The position numbers and the translations under genes are program-made. The notes under the pieces were generated by a model, which made no database searches, was not told the origin of the DNA, and saw nothing but the letters and a program-made list of their open reading frames with translations. Below, piece by piece: positions 21,301-32,300 of a stretch of 64,000 nt of DNA (within the stretch, counting starts at the first letter, position 1; each line of letters opens with the position of its first letter). The stretch comes from Prototheca cutis (taxonomy: Eukaryota; Chlorophyta; Trebouxiophyceae; Chlorellales; Chlorellaceae): positions 1,634,267-1,698,266 of the forward strand of contig BCIH01000001.1 in assembly GCA_002897115.2 (NCBI GenBank), given 5' to 3'.

Positions 21301-24059
21301 TCAACCGCGCCAACGTCTACGTTGGTTTCCAGGTCCAGCTGGACCTGACGGGCATCTTCATGCATGGCAAGATCCCCACGCTCAAGATCTCCCTGATCCA
21401 AATTTTCCGTGCCCATTTGTGGCAGAAGGTCCACGAGTCCCTTGTACGTGGGCCCTTTTTTTAGGAGGGAAGGGTCTCCTTTGGAGGGGGAGGGGATTGA
21501 CACAAGCACGCCGTTGTCGCTGCTGCTGGCATCGCAGGCGTTGCAGTGTGCGCAACCCCGTTTGAACAAATCTCAAAAATCCCCCCCCCCCNNNNNNNNN
21601 NNNNNNNNNNNNNNNNNNNNNNNNNNNNNNNNNNNNNNNNNNNNNNNNNNNNNNNNNNNNNNNNNNNNNNNNNNNNNNNNNNNNNNNNNNNNNNNNNNNN
21701 NNNNNNNNNNNNNNNNNNNNNNNNNNNNNNNNCCCCCCCCCCCCCCCCCCACCCTATCAACAAAAAAACAGATATCTTGTTGTTTGCTGCGTACAAGTGG
21801 CCGGTGAGCAAGCCGAGCCTGATGGCGGAGGCCAACGACGCATTTGACCAAAAGGCGACAAACAAGTTTTGGCTGGATGTGCAGCTGCGGTGGGGCGACT
21901 ATGACTCGCACGACATTGAGCGCTACACCCGTGCCAAGTTCCTGGACTACACCACCGACAACATGAGCATCTACCCCAGCCCCACGGGTGCCATGATCGG
22001 CGTGGACCTGGCCTACAATCTGCACTCGGCCTTCGGCAACTGGTTCCCAGGCAGCAAGCCCCTGATTATCCAGGTATGCGGAGGAGAGGTTTTAGGTTTC
22101 TTCTGAAGGGGAGCAAGACAGAGAGAGGGGCTCGTTTCCATTGTGTAAAAGTGTCGGCATGAGGTAAAATGTTCACGAATAACAACCCCCGGCAAATGCC
22201 CACCTCCCTAACCCCGAACAAAACAATCACTCCCGAAGGCACTCGCCAAGATTATGAAGAGCAACCCGGCGATGTACGTGCTGCGTGAGCGCATCCGCAA
22301 GGCGCTGCAGCTCTACTCCAGTGAGCCCACGGAACCCTACCTGAGTGCTCAAAACTACGGCGAGCTGTTCAGCAACCAGATCATCTGGTTTGTGGACGAC
22401 ACGAATGTCTACCGCGTGACCATCCACAAGACGTTCGAGGGCAACCTGACGACCAAGCCGATCAACGGCGCCATCTTTGTGTTCAACCCTCGCACGGGGC
22501 AGCTGTTCCTGAAGATTATCCATACCAGTGTGTGGGCGGGCCAGAAGCGGCTGAGTCAGCTGGCAAAGTGGAAGACGGCCGAGGAGGTGGCGGCGCTGAT
22601 TCGCTCACTGCCCGTGGAGGAGCAGCCCAAGCGCATCATCGTGTCGCGCAAGGGCATGCTGGACCCGCTGGAGGTCCACTTGCTGGATTTCCCGAACATT
22701 GTGATCACGGGGTCGGAGCTGCAGCTGCCTTTCCAGGCCGCGCTGAAGATCGAAAAGTTTGGCGACCTGATTCTAAAGGCGACGGAGCCGCAGATGCTGC
22801 TGTTCAACCTGTACGACGACTGGCTGCGCACGATCTCGTCGTACACCGCGTTTTCGCGTCTGGTGCTCATCCTTCGGGCGTTGCACGTCAGCGTGGACAA
22901 GGCGCGCATGGTCCTGCGGCCCGACAAGTCTGTGATCACGGAGCCGCACCACGTGTGGCCGACGCTGANGGACGAGGCCTGGATCAAGGTGGAGGTAGCG
23001 CTGAAAGACCTGATCCTGGCGGACTATGCCAAGAAGAACAACGTCAACGTGGGCGCGCTGACTCAGAGCGAGATCCGCGACATCATCCTGGGAGCGGAGA
23101 TTGCGCCGCCGTCGGCCCAGCGCCAGCAGATTGCCGAGATCGAGAAACAGGCGCGTGAGGGGGCAGCAGCCACCGCGATCACGACAAAGACGACGACTGC
23201 GCACGGCGAGGAACTGATCGTCACCACGACCAGTCCCTACGAGCAAGCGGCGTTTGGTTCCAAGACCGACTGGCGCGTGCGGGCCATCAGCGCTGCAAAC
23301 CTGCACCTCCGTGTGGGCCACGTCTACGTCGCTGGTGACGACGGCCGGGAGGCCGGGTACACCTACGTGTTTCCCAAGAATCTGCTTAAAAAGTTTGTCT
23401 GCATCGCCGACTTGCGCACCCAGGTCGCGGGCCTGCTGTACGGCGTGTCCCCGCCGGACAACCCGCTGGTCAAGGAAGTCCGGTGCGTGGTGATGCCGCC
23501 ACAGTGGGGCACGCACGCGGCGGTCAATCTCCCGGCCACCCTGCCCGACCACGACCTGCTGGCGGAGATGGAGCCGCTGGGCTGGCTGCACAGCGCGCCG
23601 AGCGAGGCGCAGGGCATGGCCCCCGGCGACGTCGCCGCACACGCTCGCATGCTGGAGGCGCACAAGTCCTGGGACGGCGAACGCTGCGTCGTGCTGGCCG
23701 CGGCCTTCACCCCCGGATCGGTGTCGCTGGCTGCGCACAAACTGACCCCGGCTGGGTACGAGTGGGGCCGGGCGCACCCCGACGCGGGCGCCAACCCGCA
23801 GGGCTTTTCGCCGGCGTTTTATGAAAGCGTCCAGGTGCTCCTGTCCGACCGCTTCATGGGCTTCTACATGGTCCCAGACGCCGGGTCGTGGAACTACAAC
23901 TTTATGGGCGTGAAGTTCAGTGCGGGCATGAAGTACGGCGTCAAGCTGGGCAACCCCAAGGAGTTTTACGCTGAAGTCCATCGCCCCACGCACTTTATGG
24001 AGTTTTCAGGGCTCGAGGACGCCGGGCCCGTTGCTGATGTGGAGAACCCCCTGGCCTGA
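13169..24059 (+). CDS. PRP8: PRP8 spliceosome core protein, host of two inteins
   Basis: Prp8 is the U5 snRNP scaffold that cradles the spliceosome's catalytic centre. Exons: 13169-13249, 13458-13548, 13732-18311, 18564-21443, one exon lost in the gap at 21592-21732, 21772-22073, 22239-24059. Landmarks are near-identical to other Prp8: [56 protein letters not shown], the reverse-transcriptase-like and linker region, [16 protein letters not shown], the endonuclease-like domain, the RNase H-like part ([16 protein letters not shown] [12 protein letters not shown]) and the Jab1/MPN end with VPQWGTH-like [15 protein letters not shown]. Two inteins interrupt the frame: residues [15 protein letters not shown] and PPVVFY/SPKEIGG are the junctions. 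A Ser/acidic-rich insert of about 25 residues sits before LPEGVEPLL. The exon expected to encode the about 40 residues from HES-L to DILLFA is missing in the gap. The C-terminus is a few residues shorter than human. Confidence 0.97.
15762..16991 (+). mobile_element. PRP8 intein 1 (between SEAWR and CWKANIPW)
   Basis: In-frame insert of 410 residues that splits an almost invariant Prp8 sequence. Block A begins with the nucleophile Cys ([14 protein letters not shown]), block B shows RHDLVV, and block G is [10 protein letters not shown] followed by the +1 Cys of the host. The residues for protein splicing (Cys1, penultimate His, terminal Asn, Cys+1) are all present. The middle is a degenerate LAGLIDADG homing-endonuclease domain: [12 protein letters not shown] stands where the first motif should be, and [10 protein letters not shown] where the second should be, with the usual catalytic acidic position of both lost or shifted. 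[13 protein letters not shown] matches a segment of intein 2. Expected behaviour: self-excision from the precursor protein, no longer able to home. One ambiguous base at 16919. Confidence 0.9.
18339..18362. repeat. Poly(G) tract, 24 bases, in PRP8 intron
   Basis: A run of about 12 T followed by 24 uninterrupted G in the intron 18312-18563 of PRP8, on the coding strand. Confidence 0.9.
19041..20627 (+). mobile_element. PRP8 intein 2 (between VVFY and SPKEIGG)
   Basis: In-frame insert of 529 residues. It opens with [14 protein letters not shown] (block A, Cys1), has [13 protein letters not shown] as block B, and ends [22 protein letters not shown] before host Ser+1, so the splicing residues are intact. 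The C-terminal block resembles the fungal Prp8 intein family, and I recall that the Cryptococcus Prp8 intein lies at or near this host site with a Ser+1; this needs checking. The endonuclease region keeps [14 protein letters not shown] in place of a YLLGLWLGDGST-type motif, replacing the catalytic Asp with Gly, and [14 protein letters not shown] in place of a LAGLIDADG motif. [10 protein letters not shown] parallels intein 1, so the two inteins are probably distant relatives. It is larger than intein 1 by about 120 residues. One ambiguous base at 20272. Confidence 0.92.
21581..21750. other. Assembly gap flanked by poly(C), hiding a PRP8 exon
   Basis: Eleven C, then 141 n, then eighteen C. The Prp8 segment expected between HESL (ending 21443) and DILLFA (starting 21772) is not present in the visible intron sequence on either side, so one exon of about 120 bases must lie in the gap. 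Confidence 0.85.
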
Positions 24060-24563
24060 CAAGTAAATAGATGGATGAACCCAAGGGGGGTGATGTGCTG
24101 TGCGAGACATCCACACAAAGACAAGAGGTCCGAGACTTGTCGGCTGCATGTGTGTGATCAACTCTCGCACGCACACGCTCTGAATGCATGCATGCATGCG
24201 ATTTGTTATGTTTTGGAATGCTTGGCTGTCACGCGCCCGTCACATGCCCTTTCTTTCCGCCTGGACGATGGCGCCACTGTTACAGCGTCAGGAATAGCTG
24301 GCTGCACACAGGATCATCAAGGGCTGCACTGGCCACTCGGGGATTGCAAGTGTTGACGGAAAGATACCCGTCCGCTGCAACTGTAGGGTTGCATGCACAG
24401 GGGATGACGACGTCCAGGAGGGGAAGCCGGGGGGGTGTACGAAAGCGTGCGAGACCAAGGGACAGAACCAAAAGAGCATTGCCTAAACAAGCGTCCTGAA
24501 CGCACTGGTGCTGCCGGTGGTGCTGTGCACAGGGAACATGGATATGGCCTGGGAACACCGGAG
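24060..24563. other. Convergent intergenic region PRP8 / TRF-PAP gene
   Basis: About 500 bases between two convergent stop codons. It holds both 3' untranslated regions. A TTACA (TGTAA on the minus strand) near 24279 may serve the minus-strand gene. No other gene seen. Confidence 0.4.
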
Positions 24564-27507
24564 CTAGCTGCGGAAGCCGTGGGGCTCCCTGTCCAGGTCA
24601 AAAGCTCGACGACTGGGCTGTTGATGCTCCCGCCGGGTCACCGTCCACGACCGCTCTGACGTCGGAGCCGGGGCACCGGGCGAGGCACCTTTGGCTGGCA
24701 TGGGGGGCCGACTCTGCGCGACAGCACTCCAGCTCCTGGGCCCGGCCGCCGGTCGCTGCGGGGTTGAGCCGTGTTCGGTGGCCGCGCCCGGCGCACGAGG
24801 ATGCTGACCCGTAGTCACATCGGTGATACCAGGAGCCCCCCGTGCGACGCTTCGTGTCCCATCCGCTGGCTGCTCGGGGGAGGAGGCAGGGGAGGAAGTG
24901 ACGGGCGATGCTGTGCCAGACAGCCCAGTGGTGGAAGTGGATGCAACCTGTCGCCCGAGCTCATCAACCGTTGTGTGTTGAGCACTGGGACTTTCAGCTG
25001 ACGGCTGCTGTTCCTCAGCTGGAGCAGTCGTCGGGGGCACAGCATGTGCCAGTCCTGAAGATCCCCGTNGATGCAGGTCCGGCCCCCCAGGGCGGTGACC
25101 ATGCTTCGGGTGGCCGTGCAAGTGATGGTGATGACGATGCCCTCCGCCATGGTGCTCCGAGCGCCTCGGATCATGGGTGCCTGCTGAGATAGCTGCTAAA
25201 GGTGGGAAATCGTCCGTTGCCGCATGCGGGGCTGCAGGAAGGGCTGATGTCGCATCAGCATCGCCAGCTGCAACGGCANCGCTGGTCGCAACAGTGCTGT
25301 CCTGTGGAGCACGCTCTTGCGGCCTTGATGCTGCCACTGCCTCGGCACCAACATGTCGGTCAGTATCAGCCTGCAGCGGTGCGAGACGGTTGTCGGTCCC
25401 TTCAGAATCCGCAGCTGGCACCGCATCCTTGCCAATCTCCGCAGCACCGAGCCTGCTCACCGTGCCGTCAGTAATTTCAGCAGACAGCATCAGGGGCTCC
25501 AGGGCCGTGCCTGGTCGGCGCTCGCCATGCCAAGGTTCGGTTCCACCGCGACTGAGAAGAAGCGGCGAGGCCTGGCCCACACCGCGCCGCCGGGACCGGC
25601 TTGTCCCCGGGCGCGAACCATCGTCCACCGCCGGCCCGCCCAGCCGGATTCCGGCGGGCACCGCCATCGCAGAAGGCTGGAGGATGCCAGAACCCTGAAG
25701 ACTCCCCGAGCCTGTGAGGGATAGTTGCGGTCCCAAGTCGTCGCTCGAGCCTGCCGGTGCATTTATGGGTGCAGAACGCGGTGCTTGGGAGCCGCGCTCT
25801 CCAAACGGCGGCGACGGCGATCGGACAAGGCTCTGTGGCGGGGACGCAGGCGGCAATGTGTGGTCACCCTTGGCACCAGCAGGTGCCGCTAAAGCCTGCA
25901 CATCACCCGCAACATCAGCAGCATCAACAATCACCCGTTGTTCCTCTGCATGGCGACGGCCGTCATCACCGTCGCCGGTCCCTGACGCCCGGCGCGTGCC
26001 CTCGACAGCCATCAATGCCGCAGCGTGTGCCATGAGATCTCGCCGCGCGGCTTCGAGGTTGGCGTCCAGCGCACCCAGATCGGCCCGCAGCACATCTGCC
26101 GCGGCGCCCGGGCGGCGGCGAGGCGTGAGGGACCAGGGGGCCGTGGCCTGAGCCACACGCTGTGCACGCTGCGCGACCCAGTCGGGCCGAGGCGCCAGTG
26201 CCCGGGGCAGCGCGCCCTCGGGCAGCGGCGGTGGGGCCGCCCCCAGCGTCAGTCCCGGGCTGAGAGCCCTCCCAACAGCCACACCGGGGCTCTGGTATGG
26301 TTGTCCCTGCTGCGGACTGTACCCATGCATGGGGATGCGGCCGGGGGACGGCGGCGGTGTCACAAAGGACGGTTGCATGGCATACGATGGACTACTACTT
26401 GTCGTGAGATCCATCGATTGCGGTGCGGGACGTGGCGCTCCTGCACCGGGGCTGCGCGGGTCGCCGTTGCCACCACCACCGCCGTGGAGCGGGTGGTGGC
26501 TGCGCGGCGGTGAAGTCAGCGGCCCCGCCGGCGGGGAAAACAACAGCCCTGCCGGCGTCACCAGTTGTGATGGTGATGCCACTGCTCCTGGGCTCAGTGG
26601 CTGCTGGTCATTCGGGCCCAGGCGACCAGCGTCAGACCTGGACGGGGACTCGTTATGCCTCTCGGATCGCGGCACGTACGGTTCTGACGCCGTCGATGCC
26701 GGCGGTCCTGCAGAACCACCACCACCGGTGGGCACGGTGGGCGTGGCTGGCAGGGAGCTGGAGGACGGCCGGCGTTCAAACCCGCCACCCAGTTTCCGCG
26801 CCAGTGTCACTTCGGCATGCGGCGGTGTCGCGACGGGCAGGTTGGAACGCACGGGACCCCCACCGAACCCCGCCCAGCCAGGCCGGGGCGACGCCGGCAC
26901 CGAAGCCGCTCGGTGTGCAGGCGGCCTGGATGACATCCGTGCTGCTGGAAACATTCCGTCATTACTAGAATATTTTCCTGTTGGGCCCGGCCCTCGCGGG
27001 GATGATTCCAGAGGTGGTGGTGGCGGCGGTGGAGGTCTTGGGCCCCGGCCCTGCTGCTCCGTGGGCACCGACGCCCAGCCAACGACGGCCAGCGGCGGCG
27101 CCAGCGCACCCATGTAAAACGCAGCCTCGGCCGCCGCACGGATGGGCGCCTGCCAAGCCCAGCGGAAAAAAGCATCCATGCCCTCGATCGCACCCGCAGG
27201 CGTGCGGTCTGCCGCCGCACGCAGTGTCCGCAGGCCGAGGGCCAGCGCACTGCCAAACCTCGCCGCAGATGCCGCCGAGACGCTGCGGCCGAGGTTGTTG
27301 CACGGCAGCAGCGGGTCGCGAATGTTGATGTGCCGGCGAGGGAAGGCCGTGCTGGGCGTGGCTGAAGGCACTGTGTACTGCCGCACCGCCCGATCCAGAT
27401 ATGCCGCGGGCAGCAGCGGCTCGGCCTGTGACATTGGCTGCGCCAGCACTGCATCCGCACAATTTTTAGATATTTTCTTTTCTTTTTTCTTTTGTGTGTG
27501 TGTGTGT

Positions 27508-27572
<65 letters not shown>

Positions 27573-28967
27573 CGTGTGCGTGTGTGTGTGTGCGCGTGTG
27601 CGCGCGCACGTGCGCGTGCATAGATACCATTGCCCAGCACCAGGCAGTCGACCCCCAGCAGCAGCCTCCACCAACCCATCCAATCCAACACTTGCCAGCC
27701 CACTCACTTTTGGTTTCGGGAAGGGCATCCAGGTCCAGCGCGCCCTGCAGGGACAGGCACTGTTTGTCCCAGGGAAACTCGCTGTAGACTTGTAGAAACA
27801 TTTCCAAGACCTGTGTGGAGAAGAAGGAACCGGAGGAATGGCACTGGTCTTCGTCCTTGTTGCTGCAGGCGTTGCATGTACCCCCTCTCTCCCCCCCCCC
27901 CAAGCGCCCACACCCCCGTACCTGGAGTGGCGTGAACAAGACTGAGTGGTGGAGGTTCATGACATTCAGAACCATGACCTCTATTGCGTATGAACTCAGA
28001 AGGCCGTGGTGTGCGCCGAGCAGCCGGCTCTCATAGTAGCACCATGCCTTGATCTGCGAAAGCACGGCGGGGNAGTGCAGTCGACGGCATGTAAACTCTG
28101 CCCATGCCAGGTGGCGTTGATGAGTGTCAGCAAATAAAATCCGCCAACACATTCTGAAACGAATCATAAAACGAATGGAATAAAAAAGCAGATGGCCCAC
28201 CCCCAACGTACGAGGAGGACACTGCGTTTGAACAGGTGGTTTCGGCCGATGTAGCGATCGATGTTTTCCAGGAATGCCACGGTGCAGAGGCCACCCACCG
28301 TCTCGAAGCTGATGTCCACTACCACACCGGCGACAATGCACTTGACCAGTTGGACCTATGGTTTGGATTGGATGGAGGAGAGCTCATTGGCAGTGTCTGC
28401 CGCACCTACACTGGGTGGGGCCCTCCATGTGAGGCCAAGAAAAGGGCATCCAGAGCACCATCGCACGCCCAACATGTGTCTCAATGATAACAAGCCCCGC
28501 ACCTCGGCATGAATGGTCTGCACATCTCTGATCGGGAGGTGAGGGGGCGAGCGCCGCGCCTCCCATTCCAATGCCCTGGTCAGCCTGTTGGCCCACGTGG
28601 CCCGCATAGCGACATGGTCGTTTGGATTGCAGCAGAACAGGCTGATGTCCACGTCGCCATCGGGGAGGTAGGTCCTCAGTGGCACGGAGCCGAACATGAA
28701 GGCATCGATCTACGAGTCATGCGGGGAGCAGCGGTCATGAAGGGTAACACGGTGCATCAAGCGATAGGCTACCTAGGCCAACGAAACAATCACCATTGCG
28801 TAATGCACCTCGAATTTCTTGGAAAAACATCTGTTGATGATGGAGGACACATAGCGGGCAATGGCTAACCGCCGGGCTTCGGAGGCTGGGCTTGGTTGCA
28901 GTGCCGCCAGCAAGGCTGTCACCCGCTGCTCAGCAGCGGGATTTCGTATGGGATCATGGGCGTCCAT
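24564..28967 (-). CDS. TRF/PAP-type nucleotidyltransferase with long low-complexity tail
   Basis: Plant-type member of the poly(A) polymerase/OAS1-like nucleotidyltransferase superfamily. Six exons (28809-28967, 28503-28709, 28212-28355, 27922-28053, 27708-27810, 24564-27448) give 1209 residues. The catalytic half shows FGSVPLRTYLPDGDVDISLF, with the GS and DxD nucleotidyltransferase motif, VVVDISFETVGGLCTVAFLE with the third acidic residue, IGRNHLFKRSVLL, IKAWCYYESRLLGAHHGLLSSYA, FPWDKQCLSLQG and RHINIRDPLLPCNNLGRSV. This order matches the Arabidopsis family of TRF4-like proteins of uncertain function. From about residue 380 the protein becomes a roughly 800-residue tail rich in Pro, Ser, Ala and Gly with poly-Pro runs, presumably disordered. 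Intron 5 contains the long TG tract. Substrate and cellular role cannot be read from sequence. Confidence 0.85.
27493..27619. repeat. Alternating TG/CG microsatellite
   Basis: About 127 bases of nearly unbroken purine-pyrimidine alternation: TG dinucleotides with one TC interruption near 27511, turning into CG-rich alternation toward 27564-27619. It lies inside an intron of the minus-strand nucleotidyltransferase gene, where it reads as CA/CG. Confidence 0.95.
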
Positions 28968-29334
28968 GCCTTGGATGACACGGCAAAGACAGCTAACGCC
29001 GCATGGACTGGCATTGTGATAAACTGCGGCGACGTCCGGCCCGATGGCCAGCCTTCCGGCAGCAGCGAAACACAATGATCACACGTCATGCTCACTGATC
29101 TTGGCGAGCCTGCACCTGGCCCCAAATCTCCTCAAGTCACCTTATGGCCTGCCAACATTGCGCAGAAATTTCTTTATTTTTGTTGCTTAGGGCGGCCAAA
29201 CATGCAGCATGAAAATCGGCCTGGCGGNCACCCAAAGTCACGCTCTCGGGTTCTGAGAGTGGACGAGCCCGTCACCGGCACCATCTGACCGAAGCGTTTN
29301 CCAGCGGGGCTCTGCCTCATGTTTTGTGCTGTAA
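28968..29334. promoter_or_regulatory. Divergent intergenic region
   Basis: About 370 bases between the start of the nucleotidyltransferase gene and the first recognised exon of the WD40 gene. If the WD40 gene has further 5' exons, they would have to be here or be nested in the neighbour; I found no P-loop motif in this stretch. Confidence 0.35.
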
Positions 29335-32300
29335 ATGGGCTTTGTGTCGTCTTGCAGGAACAGCCTCGAGGATGCACCAGCTGTGGCTCGCGCGGCGGCA
29401 TCTGAGCCGGCTCCGGAAGCTCGACAGCTGCCTGTCGACCTTGTCCAGCCAGAGTCCAGGCTCCCCGGCAGCGGCGTGGCTGCGTATGCCCAGGTGAATG
29501 CCTTACAGCGTTACATGCTATATTTCCTGGAAATCTATATGTTGACGATGCCTTGAGTGTGAACGCACGGACGACCAACACAAACGGATATCTTGGCAAC
29601 GGGCTCAACCCCGTGCGATACAGGAACCAGAGTCCTTTTCGGACTGGCTGAGCTGCAGCAAGCAGTCGCGTCAACCCAGCGCTGATGTATCGGTGCCCCT
29701 GGAAAGCTCTGACGGCCCGCGGGGGGGATCGAGCCCTGGGCCCGATGCCGTCAGCTGCCGCCTCAGTGACGCCACTCGCGCGTGGCTGCGCAACCCCCCC
29801 AGTCTGACCCCGGCCCTGGCTTCGGGAGATGGACATGGACAGGGGGGCTCCAGTGGACCCGGAATGGAGCCTGCGCAGCGTCCTGACGTCACAGCTGAAC
29901 CCAGGGATGATGAGTCATCGCATCGAGCGAGTTCCGAAACCGTGGCGGCCGAGCCGGAGGGCCAGACTACGACAGTGGCGGCGCGGCTGAGTGGCAGCAG
30001 CACATATGAAGCTTATTCGATGGCAGCATCGGTGCGAACCTCAGTGGCACTGGAGCGTGCGAGCCTGGAGTCCAACCGCACGAGCCTGGCGTTCTTTCAG
30101 GAGCGGGGAAGCAAGCCCGCCGGGCCGTCTTCCGAAGGCGATTGGGGGGCAGTGGGGGCTACACAAACGGCCGTTGAAAACGAGGTGATGTCTTCAGATT
30201 CCGGCGAACTGGATGCTTTGCTGCTTTCCTGGGGCCTGTCTGATCCCTGCGCCGCCGAATGCTGCGCCCGGCTGGCGGTCGTGTGCCCCCAGGTGCCTGT
30301 CCCCCTTCCGGCGCTGGCCGGGCTGTGGCGCTCGGCGACCGAGTGCGAGGCGCTGACCATGGCGTTGACTCTGGTGGCCACCAACGTGCTTGGCGTTGCT
30401 TCCGCGCCAGACCGCACGCTGTGGTGCCAGCCCCACACCGGCTGCTTAACTGCACTGCAGGCTGTGATTGCGCCGGAACGCCTGGCCAAGTTTCATGGCG
30501 ATCTGATAGATGCTTTTCCATTGTCGTCAAGTGATGTCAATTCGAGATCACATGCACCCGCTGTCGACACATATCTCTGGCTCAACCAGGGACACCACTT
30601 GGCCGCAGCGGGGCGACTGGACGACCTCCGCATGCTGCTCCTAGACCCCGACTGGCTGCAGCACAAGCTGGTGCTGTGTGGGGCTGGGGGCACTGTGGCG
30701 GATTTCCGGCGGTACCTTGCCGTTCGGGCGGATGACACCGTCGTGACACTGATCCTGGAGGCACTGCAGATGTCGATGGGTCAGGTACTGCTGCACATCG
30801 ACGTGCCTGGCATCCTGCGAAGCCAGCTGCTAGGTCGCCTGGTTACTGCTGCAGGTTCTGCTGCTTCTGGGTCTGACGATCGTGCTGGGCTGGCCTCCGC
30901 CTGGATCCGTGAGCAGCAACAGCTGCTGTCGGCCGTGCTCACTGAGAGCAAACGCCTTGATGACAGGAATGCATCTCCCTCTACCTCACCACATCAGCAA
31001 GTGTGGAGGCCGCTGACAGCATCGCTGGATCAGGCCGGTGGGCTGCAAAAGCTCGCGCTGCGGGGCCACCATGGCCCGGTGAGCCACATTCACCTTGACC
31101 CCACGGCCGGCTGGGCACTGTCTGGCGGTGCCGACGGCACTGCACGCGTCTGGGACCTGGCGATCGGCGACTGCGTGCTGCAGCTGGGGGCCATTGGTGG
31201 GCCTGCAGTGACCGCGATGGCGGTGGCGCCCGACGGCTCACTGGCGGTCGTGGCGACGGCTGACGGCTGGATCCACGCCTACGAACTCGCCCGCGGCACT
31301 TGCCTGCGGTCCATGCATGATCCGGGCGAGCTCACAGCCCTCGCATTGGATGCCACGAGAATGGTCGTGGTCACTGCGGTGACCGATGGATGCGTTCGGA
31401 TATGGGACCTCGCGCGTGCCGAGGTGCACGTCTGGCGCCGCGTGTGTCGGACAGGCGTGCCAGGCGGCGCACGTTGCGTCGCCTTGGGCACGGGGTCTTC
31501 ATGGGGTTCCCCGTCCGGTGCAGTACCTGGGCCGGCCACATCTGCAACACAGACAGGAGCAGGCGCGCGCACTGTGGTTGCCGGCGCGGCAGATGGCACG
31601 GCCACCGTTTTGGACATCCAAGTGGGGTCGGCCCTGGCAGTGCTGCGCGGTCACATCGGCTGGGTCACGGCGGTGGCCTGCGTGCCGGGCATCGACATCG
31701 CCATCACCGCCGGCCATGATGCCACCGTCAGGTGAGAATTGTTCAACAAAATGGCCTTTGCAGTCGGAGCGGATGCATTTGTGTGTGTGGAGCCCACTTT
31801 CCGGCTGGCTTAATACAGCAACAACACACGTTAGATGAGAAGGCTCTTAGAAGGAGCCACTGTATATGGCACGCATCGACACGCAGGGTGTGGCATGGAT
31901 CATCGGGTGCGTGTCTGCACATGCTGTGCGGGCACACAGGCCGCATCGGGTCGCTGGTATTGAGCTCGTCAGGGCGGCTCGTGCTGGGCTGCGGCGAGGA
32001 CGGCGCAGCCGTGGCGTGGGACGTGGCAGCTGGCCGGCTTCTCGGCAGGTACGGTGGCCACACAGGGTGGGTGGCCGCCGCTGCTCTTGGTTTCGACTGC
32101 CTTGTCACCGCTTCTGGCGACGGTACCGCCCGCATCCATCGCCTAGGCAGTTTGAACCGAGCCGCCGGACATCCAGCGTCCAGGGAGGACGAGCGCGATG
32201 ATGGTAACCAGCATCCAGAAGGAATCTCGACGACGCGGTCGGCTTTATTGGATGTCAGCGACGACAGCGATGTCCTGACCCTGCGTGGGCATGCTGGGGC

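Noticed and set aside
21546..22106. Open frames running through the n gaps with Pro or Gly runs
   Set aside because: They are translations of poly(C)/poly(G) and unknown bases, not real protein.
27466..28341. Protein with long Thr-His or Val-Cys repeats
   Set aside because: It is the TG/CA microsatellite read through in frame; the tract is intronic in the nucleotidyltransferase model, and the spliced frame is conserved on both sides.
28968..29700. NB-ARC P-loop upstream of the WD40 gene
   Set aside because: I looked for GxxGxGK(S/T) in the forward frames and found none, so I did not call an ATPase domain.
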